From the NCBI GenBank assembly GCA_965247635.1, contig CBDFHJ010000007.1, positions 310,001-374,000 on the forward strand: 64,000 nucleotides of DNA, in the 5' to 3' direction. Positions 52,365-60,559 of the stretch are shown one piece after another (position 1 is the first letter of the stretch; the number at the start of each line of letters is the position of its first letter). Under the pieces are notes generated by a model that saw nothing but the letters and a program-made list of their open reading frames with translations, did no database searches and was not told the DNA's origin. This DNA is from CBDFHJ01 sp965247635 (GTDB lineage Bacteria > Chloroflexota > Dehalococcoidia > Lucifugimonadales > Australimonadaceae). Position numbers and translations under genes: made by a program.

Positions 52365-53562
52365 AGCGCGAATCGTCTTTTCGGAGGAGCTGCGACGCTA
52401 CGTAAGGCGCCGGAGCTGGCTGATCATCACCGGGTTCGTGCCGGCGGTCCTTCTGATCCTTCTGATAGTCGTGCCGATCATCCGGTCGATAGCGGACGAC
52501 GATGAGGAGCCTAAGCCGATCGGCTACGTTGACCTGTCAGGAGAGCTTTCTGAGGCAGGTTTCCCGAACTTCACCCGGTTCGACACCCGCGAGGACGGAA
52601 TCGACGCCATCGTGGCCGGCGACATCGAGGACCTCTTCATCGTCTCGGCAGACTTCCTCGCGTCCGCCGAGACCGAGTGGCTCTCACAAAGGTCTGGGAT
52701 ATTCGCGGGCGGAGGCAACCGCGACCAGTTTGCCCTTTTCCTCACCGTGTCGCTGATCGCCGAGCGGATCGACCCGGGCCTGCTGGACCGCGTGATCTTG
52801 GGAGCCGACTACGTCCGGGTCCACGTCGGCGGAGACGGCTCCGTCTCTCCGGACGACGACGAGTTCAGCCAGTTCGTGGTCCCGTTCATCTTCACGTTCC
52901 TGCTCATGATGTCCATCTTCATGGGCTCCGGTAACCTCCTTCAGAGCGTTTCGGAGGAGAAGGAGAACCGGATGGTCGACGTCCTCCTGACCTCGGTCAC
53001 GCCTCTCGCGCTGATGGCGGGAAAGATCCTGGCGCTGGGGACGACCTCGCTGATTCAGATGATCGTATGGATCACCTCGATCGCCATCATCGGACCGCAG
53101 ATCGTCGACCAGATCCCGAACGCCGGAGAGCTCGATTTCGCGCCTCTGACCCTGGCGTACGTCTCCCTGTTCTTCATCGCCGGTTACTTCCTGTTCGCAG
53201 TGATCCTCGCCGGAGTCGGGTCCGCCACGGCATCGGCGAAGGAGGCCGGTCCTATCTCCGCGATAGTCCTCACTCCCGCGATCATCCCGGTCTATCTGTC
53301 GAGCGTGATCCTCAGCGAGCCCGATGGTGGACTTGCCAGGGTCCTCTCCTTCATTCCGATCACGGCGCCCACGACCATGATGCAGCGAATAGGATCGGTA
53401 GGCGTGTCGAACGCCGAGATGCTCGCGAGCCTGGCGGTAACGGCGCTAGCCGGGGTCGTGATGCTCTTCGTCTCAGCCCGAATCTTCCGGGCGGGCCTGC
53501 TGCTGTACGGTCAGCGGATGACCCTCGGCGCGGTGTGGCGAGCGGTGAGGCAGGCGGGCTAG
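52345..53562 (+). CDS. ABC-2 type permease (NatB-like)
   Basis: The 405-residue product has an N-terminal membrane helix (SWLIITGFVPAVLLILLIVVPII), a large extracytoplasmic domain (about residues 50-175), and five further hydrophobic segments, including FVVPFIFTFLLMMSIFMGSG. The conserved SVSEEKENRMVDVLLTSVTP cytoplasmic loop identifies the NatB/YhaP family. It starts at a GTG inside the ATPase gene and forms the exporter with it. The substrate is unknown. Confidence 0.9.
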   Translation: MREAAGEARIVFSEELRRYVRRRSWLIITGFVPAVLLILLIVVPIIRSIADDDEEPKPIGYVDLSGELSEAGFPNFTRFDTREDGIDAIVAGDIEDLFIVSADFLASAETEWLSQRSGIFAGGGNRDQFALFLTVSLIAERIDPGLLDRVILGADYVRVHVGGDGSVSPDDDEFSQFVVPFIFTFLLMMSIFMGSGNLLQSVSEEKENRMVDVLLTSVTPLALMAGKILALGTTSLIQMIVWITSIAIIGPQIVDQIPNAGELDFAPLTLAYVSLFFIAGYFLFAVILAGVGSATASAKEAGPISAIVLTPAIIPVYLSSVILSEPDGGLARVLSFIPITAPTTMMQRIGSVGVSNAEMLASLAVTALAGVVMLFVSARIFRAGLLLYGQRMTLGAVWRAVRQAG

Positions 53563-53563
53563 C

Positions 53564-53746
53564 GTGGGTTGTGAGACGGACGAGGCGCTGCGGACCCGAG
53601 CCCGGGCGCGGCGATCCCATCCCAAGGCCATGGGCGGGGATAAGGGCTACGACACAAAGGACTGCGTGGCGGCGATGCGAGAGCGCTGGGTGACGCCCCA
53701 CGTGGCGCGGAACACCACCCGACGGTCCAGTGCCATCCTACGGTAG
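53564..53746 (+). pseudogene. IS5-family transposase fragment
   Basis: About 60 codons read PKAMGGDKGYDTKDCVAAMR and RWVTPHVARNTTRRSSAI before a stop. The GDKGYDT and VTPHVAxN motifs are the C-terminal DDE part of IS5-like transposases. Both ends of the element are missing. It lies immediately after the permease stop. Confidence 0.7.
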
Positions 53747-53766
53747 ACCCATTCTTCCGCAGCCTG

Positions 53767-54882
53767 CTAGGCCGAGCCTACCGGCCAGCGATTGCTTCGC
53801 GGCCAGGCCTCCCGCCAGTCCTCCACGTCGTATCGCTCCGCTGCGCTCTTAACCTTGGGATGGTCCAGGATGGCCAATCGCCCGTCCTTGACGATGGCTT
53901 GGCCGTCCACCGTCAATGTGTAGTCCTTGATGCCGGCAAAGACAAAGTCGCCCAGCTTCCCGGAGGTCCTGCCCATGTGGAAATGAAGATGCCTGGTCCC
54001 GCCTGCCCACGAGGATGACCAGGGGTGCGCACCGCTGTGCCAGGAGTCGACCACAAGGGCCTTGTCCCCAAACTGTTGCACCAGGCTTTCAGTGGCGGCC
54101 CAGTACTCATCCACCCATTGCCTCTCTTGGAGCCCGCCACCGATGCTGGATATCTTGTTCTGTTTAATCTCGAGGCATGGCGGATCGTGGGCTGGGTGGA
54201 GTTCCGCGCGGCCTCCCAGCCACTCGACGTCGACGGTCCCTTGGGCATCCGTAGAAGCTACCGGGAGGTAGGCTGAAGCGTTGGTGAACGACCGCGCCCG
54301 GCTTTTGGCGTGGACCTCGTCTTCAAAGAAGATTGACCGCAGGGTTTTCTCTGCCACCACGCCCCTGAGATCGGTGCGGCCGGAGGAGGTTATGCGCCAG
54401 CTACTCCCCACCGGGAAAAGCTCGTGGTTCATCAGGTCGTAGATCACCCGGACCACTCCCCAGGGATACCGAGCGGTGGCCGAAGCCATATCCTCCAGCG
54501 TGCCGGCGCGATTGGTTACAACCGTGGGTTGTTTATCCGCGTCGGCCAGATAGCGCGCTAGGGTGTCCGGGTCCGCGTGGGCGATGACTTTATCAGCCTT
54601 GAGGAGCATCGCTACCTCTTCTGCCGCGAGGGAAAAGCGGTCGCCCCTGCCCTGCCCAGACGCGGCATTCGGCCCTTGAGGCTCCACCCAGATAGCTGCG
54701 CTGCGCGCACCCCTGGCCTGGATCGCTTCTTCGATGAGCGTGCCTACCTCCTTTTCGATCAGCGTTGGATCATTGACCAGCACGACTAGCTCCCCGGCCT
54801 GCACCTCCGCACAATCGTTGACCAGGTTCCGAATGCCCTCTCGCGCCCACGTCACCGACTGATGTGAAGCTGTCTGCGTCAT
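53767..54882 (-). CDS. M29-aminopeptidase/NicX-like metalloenzyme
   Basis: The 371-residue product has the fold shared by M29 metallopeptidases and 2,5-dihydroxypyridine dioxygenases (NicX): VQAGELVVLVNDPTLIEKEV, IAHADPDTLARYL, and a C-terminal metal-site region with HLHFHMGRTSG and IKDYTLTVDG. Candidate ligands are the His residues of HLHFH and upstream acids. Peptidase or ring-opening dioxygenase cannot be decided from sequence; the Rieske neighbourhood makes the latter worth testing. Start chosen at 54882, after GAGGAG. Confidence 0.65.
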   Translation of the reverse strand: MTQTASHQSVTWAREGIRNLVNDCAEVQAGELVVLVNDPTLIEKEVGTLIEEAIQARGARSAAIWVEPQGPNAASGQGRGDRFSLAAEEVAMLLKADKVIAHADPDTLARYLADADKQPTVVTNRAGTLEDMASATARYPWGVVRVIYDLMNHELFPVGSSWRITSSGRTDLRGVVAEKTLRSIFFEDEVHAKSRARSFTNASAYLPVASTDAQGTVDVEWLGGRAELHPAHDPPCLEIKQNKISSIGGGLQERQWVDEYWAATESLVQQFGDKALVVDSWHSGAHPWSSSWAGGTRHLHFHMGRTSGKLGDFVFAGIKDYTLTVDGQAIVKDGRLAILDHPKVKSAAERYDVEDWREAWPRSNRWPVGSA

Positions 54883-55016
54883 GCGAACTCCTCGCACCCC
54901 GTATCTGGTACCGTCTTGGTCGTCGACCGTGGTACATCATATATCATGCTAAGCCTCTAAGGGCACACTGTCGGTCGGGCCTAGGTCCCTCGCCGAAACT
55001 TCCCAGGGGGTTATTA

Positions 55017-55616
55017 ATGTCAGCAGAAATGGGTTTGTTCGAAGCCATCTACACCACACGGTCTATTCGAGCCCTCAAGCCGGACCCGGTGTCCGACGAG
55101 CTAGTCCGCCGAATCCTCGAAGCCGCTTGTCAAGCACCCAGCGGGAGTAATAGCCAGCCCTGGCGGTTCGTCGTCATCCGAAGCCCGGAAGGGAAGCGAC
55201 AGTTGGACGAGCTGGTCTTTCAGGCCGAGCAGCGGCGGGCGGGCGAGCAGGGCGTCAGCGCTGGCCGCCAGTCTCTGGCCGATGTGCCCGTCATCATCCT
55301 CGTATGCGCCGATAGGGCCAAGTCTTCCTGGCCTCCAAGCGTCGTGGGTATTTTTGGCCAGACCTTCCCGGCGGTGCAGAACCTTTTGCTGGCGGCGCGA
55401 GCGTTCGGGCTGGGCGGCAACATGACCACCAGCTATAAGTGGATGGACGCCGAAATCAAGGCGCATCTGGGGGTGCCAGAGGATATGGACACGGTAGTCA
55501 TGGTCCCCCTGGGCTATCCAGACGAGTCCCGAGGCGCACGTCACGGAAAGAAGCGGCGGCTACCGCTGGAAGAGATCGCCTACGAGGAGCGCTGGGGCGG
55601 GCCTCTCCAGTTCTAG
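55017..55616 (+). CDS. Nitroreductase-family FMN oxidoreductase
   Basis: The 199-residue product has the nitroreductase fold: AIYTTRSIRALKPDPVSDEL, EAACQAPSGSNSQPWRFVVI (FMN phosphate site), and the C-terminal MVPLGYPDE with a basic tail. A GLGGNMTTSYK stretch forms the second FMN-contact region. The start at 55017 follows AGGGGG. The stop codon TAG is part of the MITE-like element that begins at 55613. Confidence 0.88.
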   Translation: MSAEMGLFEAIYTTRSIRALKPDPVSDELVRRILEAACQAPSGSNSQPWRFVVIRSPEGKRQLDELVFQAEQRRAGEQGVSAGRQSLADVPVIILVCADRAKSSWPPSVVGIFGQTFPAVQNLLLAARAFGLGGNMTTSYKWMDAEIKAHLGVPEDMDTVVMVPLGYPDESRGARHGKKRRLPLEEIAYEERWGGPLQF

Positions 55617-55780
55617 CATCCTGAGTCACTAATTCGTTCAATAAATGCGGGGAGAGTGTAGAGCCCTCCGAAGGAATCCGGAGTCCTTTGGACCGTTCAT
55701 GGTTCGACAGGCCTGTCCTGAGCTTGTCGAAGGATGAGCGGCTTATGTCCCGACAGGTCGGGACTGACTCCCTACACTAG
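55613..55780. repeat. MITE-like dispersed element, copy C
   Basis: This 168-bp copy begins CTAGCATCCTGAGTCACTAA(TTCGTTCAATAAATG) and ends with GGATGAGCGGCTTATG, the GTCCCGAC/GTCGGGAC hairpin and CACTAG. The core contains a CCTCCGAAGGAATCCGGAGT unit and GTTCATGGTTCGACAGGC. The left CTAG supplies the stop of the nitroreductase gene. Confidence 0.7.
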
Positions 55781-56934
55781 TAGTGGCTTCCGGTACGACG
55801 TCGCAGCGTTTTCCGGTAGCGGTGCTCAACGGGACCGAACGTCATGCGATGACGACGACAGCCCTCTGAGGCGCAGCCCGCCACCGCGGCCACTTCGACA
55901 ACCCCACATCTGCACTCAAGGAGCTCTCAATGGCCGTCGAGTCCCGCGTGGGATGGAGAAGGCTTCTCCCTCTTCCCCGGTTCACGGCGTTTCAGCATCG
56001 CGACTACCGTTTCTGGTGGGTCAGCGCGCTCACGGGTGGGTTCAACATGTCCACCAGCCAGGTCGCCATAAGTTGGCTGGCGCTGCAGCTGACCGGCACC
56101 GACGCAAGGTGGATAGGCGGGGTGATCGCGGCCTTTGGCCTGCCCGCGTTCCTCTTCACCATCCCAGCGGGCGTGATTGCCGATAAGTGGAACCGCCGCC
56201 TTCAAGCGATGGTAAGCCAGGCGGCGGCTTTCATCATAGCCGCCGCCTTCGCCGTCCTGGTGGCCCTGGAGCTGGCGACACCTCAGCTTACGCTCGTCTT
56301 CGCGTTCCTCTCGGGAGCGTCCACGGTCTTTGGGCAACCCGCCCGCCTGGCCCTCATTCCGATGCTGGTCCCCAGGGAACAGCTGATGAACGGCGTGGTG
56401 CTCGGTTCCATGGCCAACAACACCTCTCGTATGGTAGGCCCCGCAATCGCGGGTGGACTCATCGCCATCAGCGGCGTCGCCGCTGCCTTCTACGTGCTTG
56501 CGGCCCTCCTGCTGATAGGTCTCGTCGCCCTGGTCTTGATGCGAGTCCCCGAGCAGCCAGCCGACGAACAAGAAGCGCGGCCGAAGCGTGATGAGGGAGT
56601 GTTCCGGAGTCTAGCAGGCGGCGGTATCTTCCTCTGGCATACCAAGCCGCTTCTGGTGCTCATGGTGATGATGATAGCCATAGGCCTGTTCATACAGGGC
56701 CCTATTCAGTCGTTATCCCCGGTGATGGTTGAAGAGGTGTGGAATGTGGCGGCGAACGGGCTGGGGCTCGTCTTCATGGTCCAGGGATTTGCGGCCATCG
56801 TCGAGTCCCTCTGCCTGACCGGGTGTAGACCGTCAGCGATAATGGGACACATATAAGGGTAGGAAAACCCGAGAGTCGGAGGGTGGTGTGAGCTCCTGAA
56901 ATGAGGGTAGAGCTACCCACAGAAAGGAGCAGAT

Positions 56935-57342
56935 GTGTCCCAATTAGAAGTAAGCAAAGCAGAGGCCGCCGAGGAACGAAGCGAGCAGACCAGGTCTTTC
57001 GTCCGCACAGTGAAGGCGGCTGCCCGACGTAAGTACACCCCCGAAGAGAAGATCCGAATTGTTCTGGAGGGCTTCCGCCGCGAGGTCACAGTCAACGACC
57101 TGTGCCGGCGGGAGGGGATCAAGCCCCACTCCTACTACTCGTGGACCAAAGAGTTCATGGAGGCGGGCAAGGAGAGGTTGACCCGTGACTCGGTTCGGGA
57201 CGCCACTCAGCATGAGGTAGGGCAACTCAAGCGAGAGAACGGGGAACTCAAGGAGCTAGTGGCCGATCTGTCGCTGGAGGCGTACCGTCTCAAAGAAACG
57301 GCCATCCCCATGCCCCAGGACGCCACCGGTACCAGCGGATGA
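56935..57342 (+). CDS. Insertion sequence OrfA (helix-turn-helix)
   Basis: The 135-residue product has the transposase helix-turn-helix (KYTPEEKIRIVLEGFRREVT, LCRREGIKPHSYYSWTKEF) and a C-terminal leucine-rich segment (LKRENGELKELVADLSLEAY). It starts at a GTG after an AAAGGAG, and its stop overlaps the orfB start by 4 bp. Confidence 0.88.
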   Translation: MSQLEVSKAEAAEERSEQTRSFVRTVKAAARRKYTPEEKIRIVLEGFRREVTVNDLCRREGIKPHSYYSWTKEFMEAGKERLTRDSVRDATQHEVGQLKRENGELKELVADLSLEAYRLKETAIPMPQDATGTSG

Positions 57343-58325
57343 GCGCCCCGGAGAAGGCAGAGGTAGTTACCAAAGTATCCTCGTCTCCCCTCCCCAAGCG
57401 AAAGGTCCTCAGAGAGCTGGGCATCCCTAAGAGCACCTACTACCGGTGGCTCAGACGCCAAGACCAACAAGGACTTGAGGACCGACCAGGAGGCGATCAG
57501 CCACCATGGAACCGTCTTACTATTCAGGAAGAACGCTCAGTCCTGTTATCAGCCAGGGAGATGCCAGAGCTGAGCTGCCGTCAGCTGGCCGCGGGGATCA
57601 CCGACAACCAGGGCTTCTCAGTCTCAGAGTCCAGCGTCTACCGTATCCTGGGCAGGGAGGGCCTAGTGAAGAGGCCTGAGATGCGGTTGGCCACGGGGAA
57701 GGAGTACCACCGCAAGACCACAGGACCTCACCAGATGTGGGCCACCGATGCCTCATACTTCAGGGTGGTTGGGTGGGGCTACTACTACCTGGTCACCGTT
57801 ATGGACGACTACTCCCGCTTCATCCTGGCTCACAGGCTTCAGCAAGATATGACGGCCGACTCCTTCATCGAGGTGGTCCAGGATGCTGTGGACACGACCA
57901 GCATGGACCAAGTTCCAGTCACAGACCGCACCAGGCTGCTGAGTGACAACGGTCCAGGCTATGTCTCAAGAGCATTCAGGGACTACCTGGGGATGGTTGG
58001 CATCAAGCACATCCTAGCAACTCCTTTCCACCCTCAGACCAACGGGAAGCTGGAGCGCTACCACCAGACCATCAAACGGGACGTCAACCAGGTGCCTTAT
58101 GAGTTGCCCGCCGACCTTGAGGCTGCTATCGCGGCCTTCGTCAGCTACTACAACTACCGGCGCTATCACAAGGCTCTGGGCAACGTGACACCATCAGACG
58201 TGCTCAAGGGAAGACGGCAAGAGATCCTACAACGCAGGAAGGAGGTGAAGGCTCAAACCACCGAACGGCGACGACGCTACAACAGGGCCCTCAGGGAGCT
58301 CGCCAGACCTCCATCCAGCCCCTGA
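57339..58325 (+). CDS. Insertion sequence OrfB (DDE transposase)
   Basis: The 328-residue product has an N-terminal helix-turn-helix (LGIPKSTYYRWLRRQ) and a full rve-type core: MWATDASYFRVVGWGYYYLV (first Asp), LLSDNGPGYVSRAF (second Asp), and HPQTNGKLERYHQTIKRDV (Glu), with YYNYRRYHKALGNVTPSDVL at the end. Motif order is that of IS3/IS481 transposases. Confidence 0.9.
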   Translation: MSAPEKAEVVTKVSSSPLPKRKVLRELGIPKSTYYRWLRRQDQQGLEDRPGGDQPPWNRLTIQEERSVLLSAREMPELSCRQLAAGITDNQGFSVSESSVYRILGREGLVKRPEMRLATGKEYHRKTTGPHQMWATDASYFRVVGWGYYYLVTVMDDYSRFILAHRLQQDMTADSFIEVVQDAVDTTSMDQVPVTDRTRLLSDNGPGYVSRAFRDYLGMVGIKHILATPFHPQTNGKLERYHQTIKRDVNQVPYELPADLEAAIAAFVSYYNYRRYHKALGNVTPSDVLKGRRQEILQRRKEVKAQTTERRRRYNRALRELARPPSSP

Positions 58326-58849
58326 TCTCTCGGCTCCCAATGTGTCCCACTTTTGCTGGTTGCTAACACCTGACCGGGCTAAGCGGCATGAAGGACAAGG
58401 GGGGCTTCGCGGCGTTTTCGATGGTCTTTTTCAGCGCGTTTCTGGTTGCCTTCGCCCTGATGCCCATCTTCTGGGTCGCGCTGGTCATCTTCTTCGTGCG
58501 CGGATATTTCGCGGGCATCTTCGCCAACATGCAGCAGACCTTGCTTCAGACCCACTCTCCCCGCCACGTCCAAGGGCGTGTCCTCTCCCTGAGCGGTCTC
58601 ACGATCCAGGGCTTCGTTCCGCTGGGCGCGCTCCAGGCCGGATTCGTGGCCAGCCTGCTTAGTGCGCCGTCCGCCATGGCCTTGGGCGCGGCCATCCCAC
58701 TGGCCATGGGCGTGCTCATCCTGCTCTTCGCACGGAGCTTCAACCGGCTCAGCTAGCCGGGCGCTCTTATACGGCTTCGCTCAGGATCGCTTGTGGAGTG
58801 GGTGTCCAATAGCCCTAGCGCGCTGGTCAACGATGGCAACACCTTGCTC

Positions 58850-60073
58850 TTATTGGCTTAACGTCTCCAGTTGTTCGACTATCGCAAGTGCTTCGGCTGT
58901 GCTCTTCTGTTCAGCGCACGTCTGCAAGGAATTAAGGGGTTCGGAAAGAGGTGGGTAAGTGGCATCGTATACCACAGTGACCTCATAGCCGAGGTCTGAT
59001 GCATCACGGGCCGTATACTCCAACGATGTGCCTACTTCAGCGCCGACTATGAGGCACTTCTTCACGCCTAGGTTTCGCAGTAGCCGATGCAAGTGCGTAT
59101 GAGCGAACCCACTGTAGCCCTTCTTAACGACTACGTGATCAGCCTCAGTGGGCTGCAGCTCCGATACAATTTCCGCCTCCCACGACCCCATTGCCGGCAG
59201 GTTTATGATTCCCTGACCGCTCTGCCATTGGGCGATGAATGGACCGACTGCTGAATCCCTTTGGTCGGGTCGGAGTGCAGTATTGATGAAGATCATTGGC
59301 CAGTCCTTGGCCCTCGCTTTGCTCGCCAATTCCTGAACGTTGCTCAGGACGTCCTCTCGGTCGAAAGGCCCCTCAACGTCGCCGGTCACGAAGGCGTTCA
59401 ACATGTCAATGACGAGAACGGCGCCTCGCTCCGGAACGGGTATCCTCGAAGAGGCGGCTTCCTCGGCAAGCTGCAGGATCTCGTCTGTCGGCAAGATGTG
59501 CACCAAGTCCTCGAATTTGTCCAAATAAGGAGACCTGGCTGGATACGTGGCATCGGACGCTACCGTCACCTGATAACCCAACGCCGTACCCTGCTCTACC
59601 GTATCTGCCACACAGCCGGGCACGGCGCCACCGCTGACCACGCAGCTTGTGACCCCCAGCTTGAATAGCAGGTGGTCCAGATGGGTGTGGCTGAATCCAC
59701 CGTGGCCTTTTTTGATTACCTTGAAGTCGTCAGGGGTTGGCTCAAGCTTGTCGAGGATCTGCGCGCCCCACGTTCCTTCGACTAGGAAGCCGGTGTCCGG
59801 TGGTAGGCACTTGCGCCAAACGATGGACAGGGCTGAGTCGATATGGTCTGGACGCAGTACGGTGTGGACGTGAACTACGGGGCGGCCCAGCTTGCGTGCT
59901 GCATCGATCAGTCGGCGGTTATTTGCTGCCAGCTGCTCGACATCTTTCGGGTCAGGCGCCGACACCCCATGCCGGATGAACGCACCATCAGGGTGAAGGA
60001 AGTCACTTTGGATGTCGACGAGTACAAGTGCAAAGTTTGAGAGGTCAGGCTGCTGCCGCATTTTTCCCTCCAC
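58850..60073 (-). CDS. Tandem isochorismatase-fold cysteine hydrolase with a degenerate second domain
   Basis: The 407-residue product is a head-to-tail duplication. Domain 1 (about 12-200) has the full Asp-Lys-Cys triad: D20 in VLVDIQSDF, Lys121/122 in VIKKGHGGF and C154 in GAVPGCVADT. Domain 2 (about 215-400) keeps D223 (VIDMLNAF) and Lys317/318 (VVKKGYSGF), but has Ser350 (EVGTSLEYT) where the catalytic Cys should be. The family hydrolyses amides such as N-carbamoyl compounds, nicotinamide and biuret. It lies beside a binding-protein gene and a second cysteine hydrolase, suggesting one catabolic unit. A start at residue 5 is also possible. Confidence 0.85.
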   Translation of the reverse strand: MEGKMRQQPDLSNFALVLVDIQSDFLHPDGAFIRHGVSAPDPKDVEQLAANNRRLIDAARKLGRPVVHVHTVLRPDHIDSALSIVWRKCLPPDTGFLVEGTWGAQILDKLEPTPDDFKVIKKGHGGFSHTHLDHLLFKLGVTSCVVSGGAVPGCVADTVEQGTALGYQVTVASDATYPARSPYLDKFEDLVHILPTDEILQLAEEAASSRIPVPERGAVLVIDMLNAFVTGDVEGPFDREDVLSNVQELASKARAKDWPMIFINTALRPDQRDSAVGPFIAQWQSGQGIINLPAMGSWEAEIVSELQPTEADHVVVKKGYSGFAHTHLHRLLRNLGVKKCLIVGAEVGTSLEYTARDASDLGYEVTVVYDATYPPLSEPLNSLQTCAEQKSTAEALAIVEQLETLSQ

Positions 60074-60127
60074 TCGTGATTAGCCCATCTCTTCGCGCAT
60101 TCCTACGCTTTCCTGGAATCAAGTACG

Positions 60128-60155
60128 ATTATACGGCCTATTAATCACAGTGCCA
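60128..60155 (-). promoter_or_regulatory. Possible promoter of the tandem hydrolase gene
   Basis: TATAAT on the minus strand (60128-60133) with TGGCAC 16 bases upstream, about 55 bases before the start codon. Confidence 0.4.
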
Positions 60156-60559
60156 TTTCCTCGTCCATCATCCCCTAGGGAAACGCTGGTGCCTCAGGTA
60201 CCACACGAGTCTCAACCTGATCGAGGTGGACTGTCTCGTCCTTGTATCCTCCGGCGTGCGCCCCAAGCGAGAGGGCCAACAGGTTTGTTAATCGTAAGGT
60301 GTTCCGCCAAATAATATGGGTTTCGTTGCTTGGCTCCACTCGCTTGACAAGGTATGGAGCGGCTGTATAGTTGCGTGGGGATGCTCGTATACGCCATAAC
60401 CAGATGTAAATAACACCTGGCATGGTTAGCCGAGACGATTTTCCTCACGCAGGATGGGCACGGCCAAGTCATCACGGCCCCTCGTCCAGCGGGTAGTGGC
60501 CAAGAATCTGCTTGGTCATTAAGCGGGCAATCTAGACAACCTTTTTACTGAGGTGCCAC
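60156..60559 (+). promoter_or_regulatory. Leader region with promoter of the binding-protein gene
   Basis: This 400-base gap holds a near-consensus promoter (TTGACA at 60344-60349, 16-base spacer, TATAGT at 60366-60371). That leaves a leader of about 180 nt before the GTG start. No known riboswitch motif was recognised in the leader. Confidence 0.55.

Larger units (their letters stand above)
56824..58368 (+). mobile_element. Two-ORF insertion sequence (IS3-like) inside the MFS gene
   Basis: The 1545-bp element has TGT...ACA ends: TGTAGACCGTCAGCGATAAT(GGGACACA) on the left, and TGTTAGCAACCAGCAAAAGT(GGGACACA) read inward from the right. It is flanked by the direct repeat CCTGACCGGG (56814-56823, 58369-58378). 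The duplication is longer than the 3-5 bp usual for IS3. Confidence 0.9.
55930..58756 (+). pseudogene. MFS transporter gene interrupted by an insertion sequence
   Basis: The first part (55930-56823) encodes the N-terminal membrane segments with the MFS loop GVIADKWNRRLQAMV. The gene is broken after LCLTG by an insertion sequence. Removing 56824-58368 and one copy of the 10-bp duplication joins the frame perfectly as LCLTG-LSGMKDKGGFAAF and restores a 423-residue protein ending FARSFNRLS. The insertion removes the last four or five membrane segments, so the gene is inactive as it stands. This is a member of the enterobactin-exporter-like MFS group; substrate unknown. Confidence 0.85.
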
